Source of the DNA: Photorhabdus australis DSM 17609
Lineage (GTDB): Bacteria; Pseudomonadota; Gammaproteobacteria; Enterobacterales; Enterobacteriaceae
Direction: 5' to 3'
Length of the DNA: 64,000 nucleotides
NCBI RefSeq assembly: GCF_000711895.1
Contig: NZ_JONO01000006.1
Location: 1-64,000 of the forward strand
The stretch's first letter is position 1; every line of letters starts with the position of its first letter. Positions 16,939 through 26,898 of the stretch are shown here, piece after piece. The notes under the pieces are model-generated. The model had not been told where the DNA came from and did not search any database. It saw only the letters and a list, made by a program, of their open reading frames with translations. Both the position numbers and the translations under genes were made by a program.

Positions 16939-18210
16939 ATGACAGATAAGCGCAAAGACGGTTCAGGAAAGCTGCTGTATTGCTCTTTCTGCGGGAAAAG
17001 CCAACATGAAGTGCGGAAATTGATTGCTGGTCCGTCAGTGTATATCTGCGATGAATGTGTGGATTTATGTAACGACATCATTCGCGAAGAAATTAAAGAG
17101 CTTGTACCACATCGTGAGCGTAGTGCATTACCAACTCCTCATGAAATCCGTCAGCATCTGGATGATTATGTGATCGGCCAGGAAACGGCGAAAAAGGTGT
17201 TGGCTGTTGCTGTTTATAACCATTACAAGCGGTTGCGTAATGGCGATGTGAGTAACGGTGTTGAATTAGGTAAAAGTAATATTCTGCTTATTGGACCGAC
17301 AGGGAGTGGTAAGACTCTGCTGGCTGAAACGCTGGCCCGTTACCTTGATGTTCCTTTTACTATGGCAGATGCGACTACTCTGACTGAAGCGGGATATGTG
17401 GGGGAAGACGTAGAAAACATTATTCAGAAATTACTGCAAAAATGTGACTATGATGTGCAAAAAGCCCAGCGTGGTATTGTTTATATCGATGAAATTGACA
17501 AAATTTCACGTAAATCTGATAACCCGTCAATTACTCGAGATGTTTCCGGTGAAGGTGTACAACAAGCACTATTAAAACTGATTGAAGGTACGATTGCGGC
17601 AGTTCCGCCTCAAGGCGGGCGCAAACATCCTCAGCAGGAGTTTTTACAGGTAGATACTTCTAAAATCTTATTCATTTGTGGCGGAGCGTTTGCTGGTCTG
17701 GATAAAGTGATTGGTCAGCGTCTAAATACCAGTACTGGTATTGGTTTTGGTGCGAAGGTGGAAGGTGAGTCAGAGAAAGCGACTGAAGGTGAACTGCTTG
17801 CACAGGCTGAACCAGAAGATCTGATCAAATTTGGTTTAATTCCTGAATTTATTGGACGGTTACCTGTTGTTGCTACACTCAGTGAATTGAGTGAAGAAGC
17901 GTTGATTCAGATTCTAAAAGAACCTAAAAATGCGTTGACTAAACAGTATCAGGCATTGTTTAACCTCGAAGGCGTCGATCTGGAATTCAGAGCTGAAGCA
18001 CTGACCGCTATTGCTAAGAAAGCGATGGTTCGTAAGACAGGTGCTCGTGGTTTGCGTTCAATTGTTGAAGGTGCATTGCTGGACACCATGTATGATCTGC
18101 CATCGATGGATAATGTAGGAAAAGTTGTTGTAGATGAATCTGTTGTCAATGGTCAATCTGCGCCATTACTGATTTACAGCAAGCCGGATGCTCAGGTTTC
18201 TGGTGAGTGA
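16939..18210 (+). CDS. clpX: ClpX, AAA+ unfoldase of the ClpXP protease
   Basis: ClpX recognises degrons such as SsrA tags, unfolds proteins and feeds ClpP. The 423 residues show the N-terminal zinc-binding domain (CSFC ... CDECVDLC), Walker A GPTGSGKT (about 119-126), Walker B VYIDEIDK, the IGF-type ClpP-binding loop (TGIGFGAK) and the sensor-2 region GARGLRSI. The order and spacing to clpP and lon are as in E. coli. Confidence 0.98.
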   Translation: MTDKRKDGSGKLLYCSFCGKSQHEVRKLIAGPSVYICDECVDLCNDIIREEIKELVPHRERSALPTPHEIRQHLDDYVIGQETAKKVLAVAVYNHYKRLRNGDVSNGVELGKSNILLIGPTGSGKTLLAETLARYLDVPFTMADATTLTEAGYVGEDVENIIQKLLQKCDYDVQKAQRGIVYIDEIDKISRKSDNPSITRDVSGEGVQQALLKLIEGTIAAVPPQGGRKHPQQEFLQVDTSKILFICGGAFAGLDKVIGQRLNTSTGIGFGAKVEGESEKATEGELLAQAEPEDLIKFGLIPEFIGRLPVVATLSELSEEALIQILKEPKNALTKQYQALFNLEGVDLEFRAEALTAIAKKAMVRKTGARGLRSIVEGALLDTMYDLPSMDNVGKVVVDESVVNGQSAPLLIYSKPDAQVSGE

Positions 18211-18254
18211 TTGATATCAGGACAGGGAATTCACTGAATGGGATATTATTGAAT

Positions 18255-18285
18255 AAAATGAGGGGGTTACCCTCATTTTGTTTTT
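18255..18285 (+). terminator. Intrinsic terminator after clpX
   Basis: A perfect 10-bp stem (AAAATGAGGG/CCCTCATTTT) with a 5-base loop (18265-18269) is followed by GTTTTT. Confidence 0.9.
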
Positions 18286-18302
18286 ATTAGCGTATCATAC
18301 TA

Positions 18303-18329
18303 TTGAATGTCAAATTCCTGTCCCCATAT
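18303..18329 (+). promoter_or_regulatory. Sigma-32 heat-shock promoter of lon
   Basis: TTGAA (18303-18307), a 14-bp spacer and CCCCATAT (18322-18329) lie 90 bp before lon. E. coli lon has a sigma-32 promoter in the same place. Confidence 0.8.
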
Positions 18330-18417
18330 ATTTTATATTCTATGATGTGAAACTCGTGATGACCGTGTTTCACGAGATTCCTAAAAACTGGCGAAAGCTA
18401 AACGAAGAGAGAGCTCT

Positions 18418-20772
18418 ATGAATCCTGAGCGTTCCGAACGCATAGAAATCCCTGTATTGCCTTTGCGCGATGTGGTGGTTTACCCGCATATGGTGATCCC
18501 ACTGTTTGTAGGGCGTGAAAAATCTATTCACTGCCTGGAAGCAGCAATGGATCATGACAAACAGATCATGTTGGTTGCGCAAAAAGAAGCTTCAACTGAT
18601 GAGCCAGGGGTTAATGACCTTTTCTCCGTTGGTACAGTAGCTTCTATTTTACAGATGTTGAAATTGCCCGATGGTACTGTAAAAGTACTCGTTGAAGGGT
18701 TGAGACGTGCTCGTATTACGACTCTGACTGATAATGGTGAACATTTTTCTGCTCAGGCTGAGTATCTTGATTCACCAATAGTTGATGAGCGTGAGCAGGA
18801 AGTTCTGATAAGGACTGTTATTAATCAGTTTGAAGGTTACATTAAGTTAAATAAAAAAATTCCACCAGAGGTTCTGACCTCGCTACACAGTATTGAAGAT
18901 GCAGCCAAACTGGCTGATACAATTGCTGCACATATGCCATTGAAACTCAATGATAAACAGACCGTTCTGGAAATGTCTGATGTTGTTGAGCGCCTTGAAT
19001 ATCTGATGGCAATGATGGAATCAGAAATTGATTTGTTACAGGTAGAAAAACGAATCCGTAACCGCGTGAAGAAACAAATGGAAAAAAGCCAGCGCGAGTA
19101 CTACCTGAATGAACAAATGAAAGCAATTCAGAAAGAATTGGGTGAAATGGATGATGCGCCGGATGAGCATGAGACTCTCAAGCGTAAAATTGAAGCGGCA
19201 AAGATGCCAAAGGAAGCCCGAGAAAAAGCTGAAGCTGAGTTGCAAAAGTTGAAAATGATGTCGCCTATGTCAGCAGAGGCAACTGTTGTCCGTAGTTACA
19301 TCGATTGGATGGTACAGGTTCCGTGGGTTAATCGTAGTAAGGTGAAAAAAGATTTGGTTAAGGCCCAGGAAACACTGGATACCGATCATTATGGCCTGGA
19401 ACGAGTAAAAGAGCGTATTCTTGAATATCTGGCAGTACAAAGCCGAATCAGTAAAATTAAAGGGCCAATTTTATGTTTAGTTGGGCCGCCTGGAGTAGGT
19501 AAAACCTCTTTAGGTCAGTCTATTGCACGAGCAACAGGGCGTAAATATGTGCGTATGGCACTGGGTGGGGTTCGTGATGAAGCTGAAATCCGTGGTCACC
19601 GCCGTACCTATATTGGCTCTATGCCAGGTAAGTTAATTCAAAAAATGTCCAAAGTTGGGGTGAAAAACCCACTATTCTTGCTGGACGAAATCGACAAAAT
19701 GTCATCTGATATGCGCGGTGATCCGGCTTCCGCATTACTGGAAGTTTTGGACCCGGAACAGAATGTAGCATTTAACGACCATTATCTAGAAGTTGATTAT
19801 GATCTGTCGGATGTCATGTTTGTTGCTACATCCAACTCTATGAATATTCCTGCACCATTATTGGATCGTATGGAGATTATTCGTCTGTCCGGTTATACCG
19901 AAGATGAAAAACTGAATATTGCTAAACGTCATTTGTTGCCTAAACAGATTGAGCGTAATGCTCTGAAAAAAAATGAATTAGTTATCGATGACAGCGCTAT
20001 CATTGGCATTATCCGTTATTACACCCGTGAAGCAGGGGTACGTAGTTTAGAGCGAGAAATTTCTAAGTTGTGCCGTAAGACCGTGAAGGCATTGCTAATG
20101 GATAAGAGTTTGAAACACATTGAAATCAATGCAGATAACCTGAAAGATTATCTGGGGGTTCAACGTGTGGACTATGGTCGTGCAGATACAGAAAACCGTA
20201 TTGGTCAGGTTACAGGGCTAGCATGGACTGAAGTTGGTGGTGATTTACTGACGATTGAAACCGCGTGTGTTCCAGGAAAAGGTAAACTCACCTATACCGG
20301 TTCATTGGGTGAGGTCATGCAGGAATCAATTCAGGCCGCATTAACAGTCGTTCGTGCTCGCGCTGATAAATTGGGTATCAACTCTGATTTCTATGAGAAA
20401 CGGGATATCCATGTCCATGTTCCGGAAGGTGCGACACCAAAAGATGGCCCAAGTGCAGGCATTGCTATGTGTACAGCATTAGTATCTTGTCTGACTGGCA
20501 ATCCAGTTCGTGCTGATGTTGCTATGACCGGTGAAATTACCCTTCGTGGTTTGGTTCTGCCGATTGGTGGTTTGAAAGAGAAACTACTAGCTGCTCATCG
20601 AGGTGGAATTAAAACAGTCTTAATCCCGGAAGAGAATAAACGAGATCTGGAAGAAATTCCGCAGAATATTATTGTAGACCTGCAGATCCATCCAGTTAAG
20701 CGTATTGAAGATGTTTTAGCGATTACATTGCAGGACCCTGTGTTTGGAGCAGAACTGGTGTCGGTGAAGTAA
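18418..20772 (+). CDS. lon: Lon, ATP-dependent serine protease
   Basis: Lon degrades misfolded and short-lived regulatory proteins. The 784 residues (E. coli 784) comprise the N-terminal LON substrate-binding domain, a long coiled-coil linker, the AAA+ module (Walker A GPPGVGKTS, Walker B LFLLDEIDKM) and the protease domain. Catalytic S679 is in DGPSAGIAM, and the partner lysine lies in the GGLKEK region. The GAGAG-type RBS is immediately upstream. Confidence 0.98.
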   Translation: MNPERSERIEIPVLPLRDVVVYPHMVIPLFVGREKSIHCLEAAMDHDKQIMLVAQKEASTDEPGVNDLFSVGTVASILQMLKLPDGTVKVLVEGLRRARITTLTDNGEHFSAQAEYLDSPIVDEREQEVLIRTVINQFEGYIKLNKKIPPEVLTSLHSIEDAAKLADTIAAHMPLKLNDKQTVLEMSDVVERLEYLMAMMESEIDLLQVEKRIRNRVKKQMEKSQREYYLNEQMKAIQKELGEMDDAPDEHETLKRKIEAAKMPKEAREKAEAELQKLKMMSPMSAEATVVRSYIDWMVQVPWVNRSKVKKDLVKAQETLDTDHYGLERVKERILEYLAVQSRISKIKGPILCLVGPPGVGKTSLGQSIARATGRKYVRMALGGVRDEAEIRGHRRTYIGSMPGKLIQKMSKVGVKNPLFLLDEIDKMSSDMRGDPASALLEVLDPEQNVAFNDHYLEVDYDLSDVMFVATSNSMNIPAPLLDRMEIIRLSGYTEDEKLNIAKRHLLPKQIERNALKKNELVIDDSAIIGIIRYYTREAGVRSLEREISKLCRKTVKALLMDKSLKHIEINADNLKDYLGVQRVDYGRADTENRIGQVTGLAWTEVGGDLLTIETACVPGKGKLTYTGSLGEVMQESIQAALTVVRARADKLGINSDFYEKRDIHVHVPEGATPKDGPSAGIAMCTALVSCLTGNPVRADVAMTGEITLRGLVLPIGGLKEKLLAAHRGGIKTVLIPEENKRDLEEIPQNIIVDLQIHPVKRIEDVLAITLQDPVFGAELVSVK

Positions 20773-20825
20773 TACAAAATAGTACACTATCTTAATAGTT
20801 ATTGTAGTTATTGGATGAAATATAA

Positions 20826-20861
20826 GCTGGCAAGTTAAAATTCAGGCTTGCCGGCTTTTTT
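20826..20861 (+). terminator. Intrinsic terminator after lon
   Basis: Stem GCTGGCAAG/CTTGCCGGC (20826-20834/20847-20855, one G-T pair) is followed by six T. Confidence 0.9.
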
Positions 20862-21000
20862 GTATCGTTGACTGGAATGAACAGTCTGCTGTCTTACGAT
20901 TTCTTGCTAATACTGGAAAGGATTGATATAACGGCACTGCTATCGGGTTATCCAATAGGATTCTGATACGATAGTAAAATACTATATGGGGATGATAAGA

Positions 21001-21285
21001 GTGAATAAATCACAACTGATCGACAAGATTGCTGCTGACTCTAATATTTCTAAAGCAGCTGCAGGGCGTGTGGTAGATGCATTCATTTCTTCTGTAACGA
21101 ATGCATTGAAGGATGGCGATGATGTTGCTCTGGTAGGGTTCGGTACTTTTGCTGTTCGTGAACGTTCTGCTCGTACTGGTCGTAACCCTCAGACAGGTAA
21201 AGAGCTTAAAATTGCTGCGGCTAAAGTACCTGCTTTCCGTCCAGGTAAGAGTTTGAAAGATGCTGTTAACGGTAACACAAACTAA
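21001..21285 (+). CDS. hupB: HU-beta, histone-like DNA-binding protein
   Basis: This nucleoid-associated protein bends DNA as an HU-alpha/HU-beta dimer. I choose the GTG at 21001 because E. coli hupB also begins with GTG-AAT-AAA after a GGATGATAAGA-like leader; an in-frame ATG at 20986 would add five residues. The 94 residues contain the HU signature ([20 protein letters not shown]). They end with a four-residue extension (GNTN) beyond the usual 90. Confidence 0.95.
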   Translation: MNKSQLIDKIAADSNISKAAAGRVVDAFISSVTNALKDGDDVALVGFGTFAVRERSARTGRNPQTGKELKIAAAKVPAFRPGKSLKDAVNGNTN

Positions 21286-21358
21286 ATATTGTTTGTCAGT
21301 GCTTGTGATGTCGTTAAAAACACAGACTGACGAGACAGATTTGGTAGGTTAAAATAGA

Positions 21359-21388
21359 AGCGTATCAATTGATTGGTGCGCTTTTTTT
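21359..21388 (+). terminator. Intrinsic terminator after hupB
   Basis: Imperfect 11-bp stem AGCGTATCAAT/ATTGGTGCGCT with a very short loop, followed by seven T. Confidence 0.8.
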
Positions 21389-21454
21389 CTCTTAGCGCTT
21401 GAATTAGCGTAATATGATAGTTTCAATTTCACCAAAGCGGAGTTTTGCCTCTTT

Positions 21455-23329
21455 ATGATGGACAACCTACGCACGGCGGCAAACAGTCCTGTGCTTAAAA
21501 TCGTGCTGGCTCTCATTATCTTGTCTTTTGTACTGACAGGCGTTGGGGGCTATCTGACAAGTGGAACTGGTAGTTATGCTGCCGAAGTGAATGGCCAGAC
21601 TATCAGTCGTGCTCAATTAGAGCAGGCGTTTCAGCAAGAAAGAAACATGTTGCAAGAACAACTAGGAGATAAATTCTCTGTGTTGGCAAGTAATGAACAA
21701 AGCATGAAGCAGATTCGTAGCCAGGTTTTGGAGCGTCTGATTAATAATGTATTGATTGATCAATATTCTCGGGAACTAGGTTTGTCTGCTAGCGATGAGC
21801 AGGTTAAGGATGCTATCCGAAATATTTCCTATTTTCAGATAAACGGTAAATTTGATAACAACAAATATTTGGATTTTTTGAATCGTTCGAATCTGAGTCC
21901 AGATATTGTGGCTGAGCAAACGCGTCAGAATTTAATTAATCAGCAATTAATTATGGTTTTTTCTGGTAGCGAAATCGTATTGCCTGGTGAAGTAAAACTC
22001 AATGCTGAATTGCTTCTACAACAAAGAGCTATTCGTTTGACTACCTTAGAGCTAAAAAAAGTTCATGTGCAGCAAGAGGTAACAGATAAAGATTTACAAG
22101 ATTACTATAATCTGAATAAGAATAGTTTTATTGCTCCTGAAGAAGTAAAAATTAGCTATATCAGAATGGATGCGGCAGATGAAATGGATAAAGTTTCTGT
22201 CACATCAGTGGATATTGATTCTTACTATGAGCATAATCTGAAACGTTATACTCAGTCAGAGCAGAAAAAATACAGTTTGATTCAGCTTGCAACTGAAGCT
22301 GAAGCTAAAGTAGTGCTTGATGAGCTGAATAAAGGTGCTGATTTTGGTAAATTGGCGACTGAAAAATCTACAGATAAGTTTTCAGCAAAAAATAAAGGTG
22401 AGATTGGCTGGATAGAAGAGAATTCTCTCCCAGAAGAGATGAAAAAAGCTAATTTGCAAGAGAAAGGCCAAATTTCTTCCGTTATTAAGGTTCCTAATGG
22501 TTTTGCCATTTTCCATTTGGATGATATTAAACCTCAAATAATCAAACCTTTGTCTGAAGTTCGCTCTGAAGTTGAGAAGACGATTAAGCAGGAAAAAGCA
22601 GTAGATGCTTTTTATGCTCTGCAACAGAAAGTTAGTGACGCAGCTACTAGCGATAATGAATCCTTAACTTCTGCTGAGGAAGTTTCAGGCATTAAGATTG
22701 TTACAACGGGGTGGTTTGATCGTAACAATGTACCAGCAGAGATTAACTTTGGTCCTGTTATTCATGCAATTTTTGAAGGTAGTAATCTTGTTGATGGGCA
22801 AGGACCAACAGGTGCTAACTCTGATGTGATTTCTGCTGAAGGTGATCGTGCATTTGTTCTGCGTGTAGATAACTACAGGCCGGAAACAGTACAACCGTTT
22901 GAGCAAGTTAAAAAGCAGGTCACCGAACTTGTTAAACGTCAGAAAGCTGAAAAACAGCTTCAGGTTGAAAGTGAGAGATTGTTGACTGCCTTAAAAGAAG
23001 GCAAAGGTGAACAGGTTCTAAAAGACGCAGGCATTCAGTTTGGCGAACCTCAGGTTATTCAGCGCACATCTCAGAATAATGCACTGGTTGATGCAGTATT
23101 TGCTTTACCACAGCCAAAAGAAGGTAAAGTAGAGTATGGCTCAGTGAAAAATAGTTTGGATGATGTTGTTTTGATACAACTGGATAAAGTTACTCCAGGT
23201 GTTATATCGGAAGAGCAAATTAAAGGCATGACTGACGGTTACCAGAATGAGATAGGTAATGCTATGTTGGAGTCTTTACTGATTAACCTGCGTGAAAAGG
23301 CCGAAATTAATTTCGGTCATATCGAATAA
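21455..23329 (+). CDS. ppiD: PpiD, periplasmic folding chaperone anchored in the inner membrane
   Basis: PpiD acts at the exit of the Sec translocon on newly exported outer-membrane proteins. The 624 residues begin with a short cytoplasmic tail (MMDNLRTAANSP), one membrane helix (about 16-34), SurA-like N domains, a parvulin-type domain (about 265-355, with GADFGKLATEKSTD and GEIGW) and a second degenerate PPIase region. It follows hupB as in E. coli. Parvulin active-site residues are poorly conserved in PpiD, so chaperone activity is more likely than isomerase activity. Confidence 0.95.
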   Translation: MMDNLRTAANSPVLKIVLALIILSFVLTGVGGYLTSGTGSYAAEVNGQTISRAQLEQAFQQERNMLQEQLGDKFSVLASNEQSMKQIRSQVLERLINNVLIDQYSRELGLSASDEQVKDAIRNISYFQINGKFDNNKYLDFLNRSNLSPDIVAEQTRQNLINQQLIMVFSGSEIVLPGEVKLNAELLLQQRAIRLTTLELKKVHVQQEVTDKDLQDYYNLNKNSFIAPEEVKISYIRMDAADEMDKVSVTSVDIDSYYEHNLKRYTQSEQKKYSLIQLATEAEAKVVLDELNKGADFGKLATEKSTDKFSAKNKGEIGWIEENSLPEEMKKANLQEKGQISSVIKVPNGFAIFHLDDIKPQIIKPLSEVRSEVEKTIKQEKAVDAFYALQQKVSDAATSDNESLTSAEEVSGIKIVTTGWFDRNNVPAEINFGPVIHAIFEGSNLVDGQGPTGANSDVISAEGDRAFVLRVDNYRPETVQPFEQVKKQVTELVKRQKAEKQLQVESERLLTALKEGKGEQVLKDAGIQFGEPQVIQRTSQNNALVDAVFALPQPKEGKVEYGSVKNSLDDVVLIQLDKVTPGVISEEQIKGMTDGYQNEIGNAMLESLLINLREKAEINFGHIE

Positions 23330-23479
23330 AATTTGCGGGGAATATCGCAAATATCTTTGTAATTATCTTACTAATCAAGGCTGCTTTCGCGGCCTTTCGC
23401 ATATCTGATACTTGTTCATTGTACTTAAATTTATCTGTGGCAATCTTTGTTTCGCCAAATAAAACATAGAGGGATTTAT

Positions 23480-23854
23480 ATGAAAAAATCAGGAGTTTTA
23501 TCGGTTCTACTTGCCAGTTTGCTTTATGTGTGTGGAGGGCAATTTGCAGTTGCTGCCGAGCCAGTAAAAGATAAATTAGCTAAAGCAGTAAATACTACAA
23601 ACAATTCTTCATCAGAAAAGCAGTTGCAGCAACAAGATGCTTCGAAAGTAGAAGAAAAGGGAATGGTGAATATCAATACTGCAAGTGCAGAAGAATTAGC
23701 AAAAGCACTGAGTGGTATTGGGGTAAAAAAGGCACAGGGAATTGTTGAATATCGTGAAAAGCATGGTGCATTTACTACGGTGGAACAATTACAGGAGGTT
23801 CAGGGAATAGGGCCAGTTTTCATTGAGCGAAACAGAAGTAAGTTGAGTTATTAG
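23480..23854 (+). CDS. ybaV: ComEA-family helix-hairpin-helix protein (YbaV)
   Basis: This is a small exported protein of about 124 residues with a signal peptide (about 1-32), a Ser/Gln-rich linker and a C-terminal double helix-hairpin-helix module (NINTASAEELAKALSGIGVKKA ... VQGIGPVF). In competent bacteria ComEA binds incoming DNA in the periplasm; the role of the enterobacterial form is unproven. The ATG at 23480 is preferred because AGAGGG lies just upstream. A frame from 23447 would bury the signal peptide behind a charged extension. Confidence 0.85.
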   Translation: MKKSGVLSVLLASLLYVCGGQFAVAAEPVKDKLAKAVNTTNNSSSEKQLQQQDASKVEEKGMVNINTASAEELAKALSGIGVKKAQGIVEYREKHGAFTTVEQLQEVQGIGPVFIERNRSKLSY

Positions 23855-24010
23855 TGTATCATCCGGCATCCTCGGTCATAATTTACTTTGTGATTGAGGA
23901 TGTTGTGATATAGATCACGAATAAATAACTTTAATTAGAGTCAATTTTTTGTTTTGCTATTGTTAAATCAATCTGGTCAGATGAGTGACGTTAACATTAA
24001 AGGCAATATT

Positions 24011-24418
24011 ATGAGTTCAATTATAAAAGTCCATGGCTATCATATAGATTTATTTCAACATGTGAACAATGCCCGATATTTGGAATTTATGGAAAGTGCT
24101 CGTTGGGAATGGTTGCATAAATATTCTGTAGTGGAATGGATCCAGAAAAATGATGTTGGGTTTGCGGTAGTCAATATTAATATTAATTATCGTAGTTCGG
24201 CAGTGCTTGGTGATGAATTGGAAGTCGATTGCCGATTAACGGAGTTGAGAAATAGAAGTGGTGTATTTTCTCAGCAAATAATACGTAGAAAGGATAATCA
24301 ACTCATTGCAGATGCGAAAACTACGTTTGTTTGGATTGATAGACAAACGCAGAAAGCACTCTCTATTGAAGGTGAACTACGCGAAATAATGGGAGCTTTG
24401 GTGAAAACAGGACAATGA
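24011..24418 (+). CDS. fadM: FadM-like long-chain acyl-CoA thioesterase (YbaW)
   Basis: This is a single hotdog-fold thioesterase (135 residues). The 4HBT signature is visible: VRGYHxD-like VHGYHIDLFQHVNNARYLEF with the catalytic Asp, then VVNININYRSSAVLGDELEV. E. coli FadM hydrolyses 3,5-tetradecadienoyl-CoA during oleate breakdown. The ATG at 24011, with AAAGG upstream, aligns with the E. coli start; an ATG at 23954 would add 19 residues. It is convergent with queC. Confidence 0.92.
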   Translation: MSSIIKVHGYHIDLFQHVNNARYLEFMESARWEWLHKYSVVEWIQKNDVGFAVVNININYRSSAVLGDELEVDCRLTELRNRSGVFSQQIIRRKDNQLIADAKTTFVWIDRQTQKALSIEGELREIMGALVKTGQ

Positions 24419-24446
24419 GAGTGAAAGACTCCCATTGCCATTTGCA

Positions 24447-25145
24447 TTAGGCTAGATGTGTTTTTGCTTTCATTTCAGTCATTATTTTTTCAGGCGCATC
24501 CAGATATTGTTCTAGTCCGCTAGTTCTGAGGTGGCAAGCTGCACATGTACCACAACCATTACCTTGAATGCCATTGTAACAAGTTAATGTCTGGCTACGA
24601 ACGAAATCTAAATGTTGATAGTAGTCAGACAACGCCCAAGTTTCAGCTTTGCTGAGCCACATTAATGGAGTTTCAAAACGGATATCACGGGCAATGCCAA
24701 GACTAACAGCTTTATTCAGAGCCTTAACAAATTCGTCACGGCAATCAGGGTAACCGGAAAAATCAGTTTCGCATACGCCGGTAATGACTGTTTCAGCTTC
24801 AACTTGATAAGCATATATAGCGGCCAGAGTCAGGAATAAAATATTGCGCCCGGGGACGAATGTGTTGGGTATGATACTTTTTTCACTTTCATTGTAGTTG
24901 GGGACAGGGATGTTATTACGAGTTAGGCTGCTAAGAGCAAGTTCGTTAAGCAATGTGACATCCAGAATTTTATGTGCAACAACACCAAGAGAATGGCTGA
25001 TATTACGTGCGACATCGATTTCAGCATGATGGCGCTGTCCATAATCAAAAGTGATGCAATGTACTTCGTCATATTGATTAATTGCCTGAATCAGGCATGT
25101 GGTGGAGTCTTGTCCACCACTGAACACAACAATAGCTCGTCTCAT
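24447..25145 (-). CDS. queC: QueC, 7-cyano-7-deazaguanine synthase
   Basis: QueC converts CDG to preQ0 in queuosine biosynthesis, using ATP and ammonia. The 232 residues contain the PP-loop SGGQDSTT near the N-terminus and four zinc-ligand cysteines near the C-terminus (C-N-G near [20 protein letters not shown]). The length equals the E. coli protein (231). No preQ1 riboswitch was recognised in the 32 bp to the next gene. It may be co-transcribed with the PLP enzyme gene upstream. Confidence 0.96.
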   Translation of the reverse strand: MRRAIVVFSGGQDSTTCLIQAINQYDEVHCITFDYGQRHHAEIDVARNISHSLGVVAHKILDVTLLNELALSSLTRNNIPVPNYNESEKSIIPNTFVPGRNILFLTLAAIYAYQVEAETVITGVCETDFSGYPDCRDEFVKALNKAVSLGIARDIRFETPLMWLSKAETWALSDYYQHLDFVRSQTLTCYNGIQGNGCGTCAACHLRTSGLEQYLDAPEKIMTEMKAKTHLA

Positions 25146-25177
25146 TGTAACATCCTCATTGAAATAAAACGGTTATG

Positions 25178-26230
25178 TTACTTATAACTACAGAGGTTGG
25201 GTAGTTGCTTGAGGTAAAGCGAGATATCGCCGATATTGCTTTTAACCCAATCTGGGTTGTAATAAGTATCAAGATAGCGTTCACCACTGTCACACAGTAA
25301 AGTGACTATCGATCCCTGTTCTCCACGTTCATGCATTTGGTTAGCGAGCTGGAGTACTCCCCAGATATTGGTCCCTGTAGATGCTCCAACTTTTCTGCCT
25401 AGTAATTTTTCTAGCCAATAAATCGTTGCGACACTAGCGCGATCTGGTACTTGTATCATGTTATCAATAACTGAGGAAATGAAAGAAGGTTCTGCCCGAG
25501 GACGGCCAATACCCTCAATTTTACTGCTACAATTGCTAACGATGTCACAACAATTTTGACGGTAACAGTCATAAAATACGGAATTTTCTGGATCGACAAC
25601 GATCAGTTTGGTGTTGTGCCCCTGGTAACGAATATAGCGCCCTAAAGTTGCAGAAGTACCACCAGTGCCGGCACTCATAACGATGTAATCTGGTTCAGGA
25701 AATGGTTCCATTTGCATCTGGCGGAAAATACTTTCAGCAATATTGTTATTACCTCGCCAGTCTGTTGCACGTTCGGCATAAGTAAATTGATCCATATAAT
25801 GACCGTTCAGCTCTTTCGCTAGTCGTTCTGATTCAGCATAAATTTGTGCTGAATGGTCGACAAAATGGCACTTACCACCATAAAACTCAATTTCCTGAAT
25901 TTTACGTTTTGCCGTATATGACGGCATAACAGCAATAAAAGGTAATCCAAGTAGGCGGGCAAAATAGGCTTCAGATACAGCAGTACTACCAGATGAGGAT
26001 TCAATAACTGGAGTTCCTTCCTTGATCCAACCATTGCTGAGTGCATAAAGGAATAAAGAACGGGCAAGCCGGTGTTTCAGACTACCAGTCGGGTGAGTAC
26101 TTTCATCTTTCAGATATAAATGGATACCGGGAAAAGTTGGTAAATTAAGACGGATAAGATGAGTATCAGAACTGCGTTGATAGTCTGCCTGAATCTCTTT
26201 GATTGCTTTGGTAGTCCAGCTGTGTGACAT
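25178..26230 (-). CDS. PLP-dependent cysteine synthase / CBS-like enzyme
   Basis: This is a fold-type II pyridoxal-phosphate enzyme of 350 residues. The PLP lysine is in [10 protein letters not shown] (about K52). The Asn loop is replaced by [10 protein letters not shown], and the phosphate-binding [11 protein letters not shown] is present. Such genes are annotated as cysteine synthase-like in many enterobacteria, but O-acetylserine sulfhydrylase activity is not assured. It is divergent from a DecR/YbaO-type regulator. DecR controls cysteine detoxification in E. coli, so a cysteine desulfhydrase role is a reasonable inference. It is absent from this position in E. coli K-12. Confidence 0.82.
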   Translation of the reverse strand: MSHSWTTKAIKEIQADYQRSSDTHLIRLNLPTFPGIHLYLKDESTHPTGSLKHRLARSLFLYALSNGWIKEGTPVIESSSGSTAVSEAYFARLLGLPFIAVMPSYTAKRKIQEIEFYGGKCHFVDHSAQIYAESERLAKELNGHYMDQFTYAERATDWRGNNNIAESIFRQMQMEPFPEPDYIVMSAGTGGTSATLGRYIRYQGHNTKLIVVDPENSVFYDCYRQNCCDIVSNCSSKIEGIGRPRAEPSFISSVIDNMIQVPDRASVATIYWLEKLLGRKVGASTGTNIWGVLQLANQMHERGEQGSIVTLLCDSGERYLDTYYNPDWVKSNIGDISLYLKQLPNLCSYK

Positions 26231-26356
26231 AGATTACTAACTCTTGAGTAGAATATAATTGATGATGAGTAGATTAACTTTATACTGGGAGAAATGGATT
26301 ATTATTTTTCTTAATATATGGGTTTTTTATGGAAAAATTTTCTATAAGAGGTGGAT

Positions 26357-26818
26357 ATGTTAGATAAAACAGACCGCAAATTGCTTAATTTGTTACAGAA
26401 AGATTGTAGTCTGTCTCTGAATGCATTGGCGGAAGCTGTTAATCTTACCTCTACACCGTGCTGGAAGCGGCTAAAACGACTTGAAGATGAAGGATATATT
26501 GTTGGCAAAGTTGCTTTGCTTGATAGTGAAAAGTTAGGATTGGGATTGACAGTAATTGTGATGATAAGAACGCAGCAGCATAACAGTAGTTGGTATGAGC
26601 AATTTGTTGCATTTATAAAGCAAATGCCAGAAGTTTTAGCTTTTTACCGTATGGCTGGTGAATGTGATTATCTAATGCATGTAGAAGTTGTGGATATGAA
26701 AAGTTATGATCTGTTCTATAAGCGTATGGTTAACGGTATCCCTGGGTTGATTGATGTTACATCTAGTTTTGCGATGGAAAAAATCAAATATACTACTGCA
26801 TTACCGATACCAGAATAA
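26357..26818 (+). CDS. decR: Lrp/AsnC-family transcriptional regulator (DecR/YbaO)
   Basis: The 153 residues comprise an N-terminal winged HTH (about 5-60: [11 protein letters not shown] ... [16 protein letters not shown]) and a C-terminal RAM ligand-binding domain. The position just before mdlA matches E. coli ybaO (decR), whose product senses L-cysteine. The start ATG 26357 has AGAGGTGG upstream. The 126-bp region shared with the divergent PLP enzyme gene is the likely operator, although no specific box was identified. Confidence 0.9.
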   Translation: MLDKTDRKLLNLLQKDCSLSLNALAEAVNLTSTPCWKRLKRLEDEGYIVGKVALLDSEKLGLGLTVIVMIRTQQHNSSWYEQFVAFIKQMPEVLAFYRMAGECDYLMHVEVVDMKSYDLFYKRMVNGIPGLIDVTSSFAMEKIKYTTALPIPE

Positions 26819-26898
26819 CTAATTGTTATTCAGTAAATTAGTTCAATTATTCTGAATATTATTCAATATTTATACTATCTATTTCGGGATATACACGT

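Noticed and set aside
25146-25177. preQ1 riboswitch ahead of queC
   Set aside because: The interval is only 32 bp and shows no aptamer-like structure.
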